This document shows positions 60,924 to 64,000 of a DNA stretch of 64,000 bases, one piece after another; position 1 is the stretch's first letter; every line of letters starts with the position of its first letter. Below the pieces are notes generated by a model. It was not told the origin of the DNA and made no database searches. It worked only from the letters and a program-made list of their open reading frames with translations. The stretch covers positions 248,001-312,000 of the forward strand of contig CAWFQH010000004.1 of assembly GCA_963817945.1 (NCBI GenBank), in the 5' to 3' direction. The translations under genes were made by a program, and so were the position numbers. Origin of the DNA: VRUE01 sp963817945 (GTDB lineage: Bacteria > Actinomycetota > Thermoleophilia > Solirubrobacterales > 70-9).

Positions 60924-61655
60924 ATGAGCAGACCACCTGTCGTCATCTTGTGCGGCGGGCGCGGAACCCGCTTGCGGGAGCGGACCGAGACGGTGCCCAA
61001 GGCGCTGGTCGAGATCGGCGGTCGGCCGATCCTCTGGCACGTGATCGGGATCTACGCGGCGCAGGGGTTCGACCGCTTCCTGCTCGCCACCGGCTACCTC
61101 GGCGAGGCGATCGAGGAATTCGTCTCTTCAGAGCCCTGGTCAGGAGGGATCGAGGTGGAATGCGTGGACACCGGAATCGACACGCCCACCGGCGGGCGCA
61201 TCGCGAAGCTCGCCGCGCGGCTGCCCGGCGAGACCTTCTGCGTGACCTACGCCGATGGCGTTGCCAATGTCGACCTGGAGTCGTTGCTCGACTTCCACCG
61301 CCGGCACGGCAAGCTGGCGACGATGACGGTCGTCCGCCCGCACCTGCAGTGGGGCGTCGCCGAGCTCGACGGCGGCGGGCGGGTCGAGGGGTTCGTCGAG
61401 AAGCCGCGCAGCGAGCACTGGATCAACGGCGGCTTCTTCTGCTTCGAGCCGGGCGCCTTCGACTACCTGGACGAGCGCAGCGTGCTGGAGCGCGAGCCCC
61501 TCGCCGCTCTAGCCGCGGACGGGCAACTGCACGCATACCGCCATGACGGCTTTTGGGACTGCATGGACACCTATAAGGACGCGGTCGTGCTCAACGACCT
61601 CTGGGCGGCCGGCGAGCCGCCCTGGACCGGCTGGACGGAGGCGGCGGTCCGGTGA
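60924..61655 (+). CDS. rfbF: Sugar nucleotidyltransferase, glucose-1-phosphate cytidylyltransferase-like
   Basis: The 243-residue protein has the nucleotide-binding motif LCGGRGTRLRERTETVPKAL, then VEIGGRPILWHVIGIYAAQG. It also has TYADGVANVD, VRPHLQWGVAELD, EKPRSEHWINGGFFCFEP and FWDCMDTYKDA. This pattern is that of RfbF, which makes CDP-glucose. The downstream SDR resembles CDP-glucose 4,6-dehydratase, supporting a CDP-sugar route to 6-deoxy or dideoxy sugars. Its end overlaps the SDR start by 4 bp. Confidence 0.9.
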   Translation: MSRPPVVILCGGRGTRLRERTETVPKALVEIGGRPILWHVIGIYAAQGFDRFLLATGYLGEAIEEFVSSEPWSGGIEVECVDTGIDTPTGGRIAKLAARLPGETFCVTYADGVANVDLESLLDFHRRHGKLATMTVVRPHLQWGVAELDGGGRVEGFVEKPRSEHWINGGFFCFEPGAFDYLDERSVLEREPLAALAADGQLHAYRHDGFWDCMDTYKDAVVLNDLWAAGEPPWTGWTEAAVR

Positions 61656-62653
61656 GCCGGGTCCTCGTCAGCGGCGCCCATGGTTTCGTCGGCTCCCATC
61701 TGGCTCGGGCGTTGCTGGAACGGGGGGAGGGGGTACGCGTAATCGACCGGCCGGCGCCGCGGCTTGCCGACGTCGGCGGCGAGCGCCTCTCGGGGTTGGA
61801 CCTACTCGGCATCCGCGGCGACGTCGAGCTGGTCGAGGCCGATCTGCGTGACGCCGAGACGGTGGACGCTGCGGTCGCTGGCTGCGATGCGGTCTTTCAC
61901 CTGGCCGCGCAGACGATCGTCGGCGTCGCCCGCGAATCGCCCCTCGACACCTTTGAGGTCAACGTGCGCGGCGCCTGGCACGTCTTTGAGGCTTGCCGCA
62001 CGCATGACGTGGAGCAGGTCGTCTTCGCCTCCTCCGACAAGGCCTACGGTGCGAGCCCGGAGCTGCCCTACCGCGAGGACTTTCCGCTGCGCGCCGCCTA
62101 CCCCTACGACGCCAGCAAGGCGGCCGCCGACGTCCTCGCACGCAGCTACGCCACGGCTTTTGGGGTGCCGCTCGCGGTCACCCGCTTCGCCAACATCTAC
62201 GGCGGCGGCGACCTCAACTTCTCGCGCCTGGTGCCGGAGACCGTCGTCGCCGTCCTCGACGGGCGGGCGCCGGTCATCCGTTCCGACGGCAGCCCCGAGC
62301 GCGACTTCCTCCACGTCGACGATGCGGTCTCCGCCTACCTGGCGATCGCCGCCGCGCTCGACGACGGCGCCGCCGGCGAGGCCTTCAACGCGGGCGGCGA
62401 ACGCCCTCACTCGGTACGCGAGGTGGTGGAGTTGATTGCCGCCGCGGCCGGCGCAGAGATCGAGCCGGACTTCCAGGGCACCGGTACTCCGGACGGCGAG
62501 ATCGACCGGCAGTTCGTCGACTCGACCAAGCTGCGTGAGCTGACCGGCTGGCGCCCCCGGGTTGAGCTGGCCGACGGTCTCAACAGCACCCTCGAGTGGT
62601 ACCGAGAGCATCCAGAGGCGCGACCGGCACCGCAGGTGGCACGGCTAGGCTGA
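61652..62653 (+). CDS. NAD-dependent SDR, CDP-glucose 4,6-dehydratase-like
   Basis: The 333-residue extended SDR has VSGAHGFVGSHLARALLERG, HLAAQTIVGVARESPLDTFE, the N-terminal-domain motif ASSDKAYGASPELPY and the catalytic YPYDASKAA. The HLAAQ...SP..T...N pattern and SSDKAYG recall RfbG, though RfbG is usually some 25 residues longer. Together with the RfbF-like gene it would produce CDP-4-keto-6-deoxyglucose. UDP- or GDP-sugar epimerase is the alternative. It overlaps the upstream gene as GTGA. Confidence 0.87.
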   Translation: MSRVLVSGAHGFVGSHLARALLERGEGVRVIDRPAPRLADVGGERLSGLDLLGIRGDVELVEADLRDAETVDAAVAGCDAVFHLAAQTIVGVARESPLDTFEVNVRGAWHVFEACRTHDVEQVVFASSDKAYGASPELPYREDFPLRAAYPYDASKAAADVLARSYATAFGVPLAVTRFANIYGGGDLNFSRLVPETVVAVLDGRAPVIRSDGSPERDFLHVDDAVSAYLAIAAALDDGAAGEAFNAGGERPHSVREVVELIAAAAGAEIEPDFQGTGTPDGEIDRQFVDSTKLRELTGWRPRVELADGLNSTLEWYREHPEARPAPQVARLG

Positions 62654-62658
62654 AGCCC

Positions 62659-63456
62659 ATGTGTGGGCGCTTCACCGTCACGGCGAAGGACACGAAGAAG
62701 ATCGCCGACCGCTTTCAGGTCGAGCTCGAACGCTCGCTGGAGCGGACGTCGTCGGGCGGTGCCGCCCCGCCGGCCAAGGAGCGCGTTGAGAAGGTGGAAT
62801 CCTCCCTCGGGCGGTTCAACGTTGCGCCGACGCAGGAGATCCTGACGATCCGCTCCTCGCCCGACCCCGAGGAGGCGGCGCAGGGGGAGCGCGAGGCGCG
62901 CCCGATGCGCTGGGGCCTGGTGCCGCGCTGGGCAAAGGACCTCAAGGTCGGCTACCGGATGATCAACGCCAAAGCCGAGAACCTGACCTCGAGCCGCGCC
63001 TATGCGCCGCTGGTCGGCAAGTTCCGCCACCGCTGCTTGATCGTCGCCGACGGCTTCTACGAGTGGATGAAGGCGGAGGACCCGAAGCAGCCGCGGCAAC
63101 CGTGGCGCTTCACGGTCGACGGCGGCGAGCCGTTCGCCTTCGCCGGCCTCTGCACGCGCAAGGAGTGGGAGGACGAGGAGGATCGAGGTTACGACGACGG
63201 CTGGCTCTACAGCTGCACGATCGTGACCACCACGCCCAACGAGGTGGTGGCCAAGGTCCACGACCGGATGCCGGCGATCCTGCCCAGCGTCGAGGCCGAG
63301 GCGGCTTGGCTGAACCCGAGCCTCGAGGCCGAGGACGCGATCGCGATGTGCGCGCCGCTGTCCGCCTCGCGGATGGAAGGAGCGCCGGCCAACCCGAAGC
63401 TGAACAAAGTCGGAAAAGGAATGGAGGAAGGGCCGGAGCTGCTCGTCGCGCCGTAG
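62659..63456 (+). CDS. SRAP domain protein (HMCES/YedK family)
   Basis: The 265-residue protein is a SOS-response-associated peptidase-family protein that crosslinks to abasic sites in single-stranded DNA through Cys2 (MCGRFTVTA). Other signature residues are present: RFNVAPTQE, MRWGLVPRWAKD, NAKAENL (catalytic glutamate), DGFYEW and the histidine in VHDRMPAIL. It starts 5 bp after the SDR stop but is functionally unrelated to sugar synthesis. It converges with the last gene in the window, 4 bp apart. Confidence 0.94.
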   Translation: MCGRFTVTAKDTKKIADRFQVELERSLERTSSGGAAPPAKERVEKVESSLGRFNVAPTQEILTIRSSPDPEEAAQGEREARPMRWGLVPRWAKDLKVGYRMINAKAENLTSSRAYAPLVGKFRHRCLIVADGFYEWMKAEDPKQPRQPWRFTVDGGEPFAFAGLCTRKEWEDEEDRGYDDGWLYSCTIVTTTPNEVVAKVHDRMPAILPSVEAEAAWLNPSLEAEDAIAMCAPLSASRMEGAPANPKLNKVGKGMEEGPELLVAP

Positions 63457-63460
63457 AGGG

Positions 63461-64000
63461 CTAGCCCAAAGAGCCGGCGGTGCGCACGGTCGCAGTGCCG
63501 ACCGCGTTCTCCACCGTGCAGGCGACGCTTCCGGAGGGGGCTCGCGTCGTTTTCCAGAAGGAGGCGAAGCCGAGGATCACGGGCTCGTCGGGGCGGCCCT
63601 CCGGCAGCCCCCACTGCCATCCCATCGAATCGGTCCGGTGCTTCTCCCAGGTGCCGACGACCCGGGGCAGGTCGGTGTAGGCGTCAAAGGCATCCCCGAG
63701 TTCGAGCGACGCGTATTCGCCGCCGCTGATACGGAACTTCAGCCCGACGCGATCGGGGACTTCCTGCTTGGTGAGGCTCTCTTCGCTGGTCGAGCGAGGA
63801 AATGCACCACGGTTGTCACCGGTGCGCGCCAGTTCTGCGCCATCCCCACGCATCGTGCAGCCGACGCGGGCCTGCCCGACCGCCGAGCCGGCGTCGATCC
63901 GCAGCACCGCTGCGAGGCGGAAGATGCGTTCGCCGTTGATGTTCGCTTCGGTCACGCGCAGCCCCGAATCCTCCAGCTTCATCGAGCCCCCGCCGGAGAT
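63461..64000 (-). CDS. Hypothetical protein, probably cut by the window edge
   Basis: At least 173 residues are visible from the ATG at 63982, but the frame stays open to the end of the window (codons for ISGGGS precede that ATG), so the true start probably lies outside. The protein is rich in beta-strand-like segments (ERIFRLAAVLRIDAGSAVGQ, RVGLKFRISGGEYASLELGD) with cysteines in RVGCTMRG and VACTVEN, suggesting an exported Ig-like or jelly-roll domain. No family recognised. Confidence 0.6.
   Translation of the reverse strand: MSGGGSMKLEDSGLRVTEANINGERIFRLAAVLRIDAGSAVGQARVGCTMRGDGAELARTGDNRGAFPRSTSEESLTKQEVPDRVGLKFRISGGEYASLELGDAFDAYTDLPRVVGTWEKHRTDSMGWQWGLPEGRPDEPVILGFASFWKTTRAPSGSVACTVENAVGTATVRTAGSLG

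Noticed and set aside
1..64000. tRNA, rRNA, insertion sequences, prophage or CRISPR
   Set aside because: No cloverleaf, rRNA segment, transposase, integrase or cas gene was recognised on either strand.

Overview
The window is high-G+C chromosomal DNA, about two-thirds G+C by eye, with frequent GTG and TTG starts and heavy use of 4-bp stop/start overlaps. Gene content and order suggest an actinobacterium of the class Thermoleophilia (Solirubrobacterales-like). They include yebC-ruvCAB-secDF-recJ-rel, SRAP, HIT and PIN proteins, and a pair of ArsR-like winged-helix proteins. The taxonomic call is inference; there is no rRNA in the window.

Region 1 (1-15 kb) is housekeeping. It holds a small membrane protein, yebC, ruvC-ruvA-ruvB, a zinc-ribbon/PAS-like protein, a fused secDF, recJ and a bifunctional rel. 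It is interrupted twice by unusual DNA. A Phd/VapC toxin-antitoxin pair sits between the intact yebC gene and a second copy of the last 122 bp of yebC that differs only at synonymous sites. A nearly perfect 71-bp palindrome sits in frame inside recJ.

Region 2 (15-54 kb) is a large cell-surface polysaccharide locus made of several operons. It encodes an initiating sugar transferase, a UDP-GlcNAc 2-epimerase homologue, two Gfo/Idh/MocA dehydrogenases, a DegT aminotransferase and a left-handed beta-helix acyltransferase; together these suggest a diacetamido-dideoxy-uronic acid type of sugar. It also encodes many glycosyltransferases, two asparagine synthetases, two flippases (Wzx-like and MurJ-like), an O-antigen-ligase-like protein and a Wzz-like chain-length protein. 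In the middle are large secreted proteins: two right-handed beta-helix proteins and a DMFase-like/PKD/LamG protein of about 1,740 residues.

Region 3 (54-64 kb) continues the minus-strand operon with DagK, an MBL hydrolase, phosphomannomutase/phosphoglucomutase, HIT and CorA. On the plus strand a SAM-I riboswitch with a clear terminator precedes a threonine-synthase-like PLP enzyme and a CysO/MoaD-like sulfur carrier ending in GG. Next come a nucleotidyltransferase (RfbF-like), a CDP-glucose 4,6-dehydratase-like SDR and an SRAP protein. The two gaps flanking the sulfur-carrier gene hold related stem-loop elements.

Six genes (a small ORF before ruvC, a GT2, an FAD oxidoreductase, an MFS transporter, the PKD/LamG giant and the first asparagine synthetase) are broken by single-base indels, twelve in all. 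Ten of these are extra bases. Protein sequence is intact on both sides of every break, so uncorrected sequencing error is more likely than decay.
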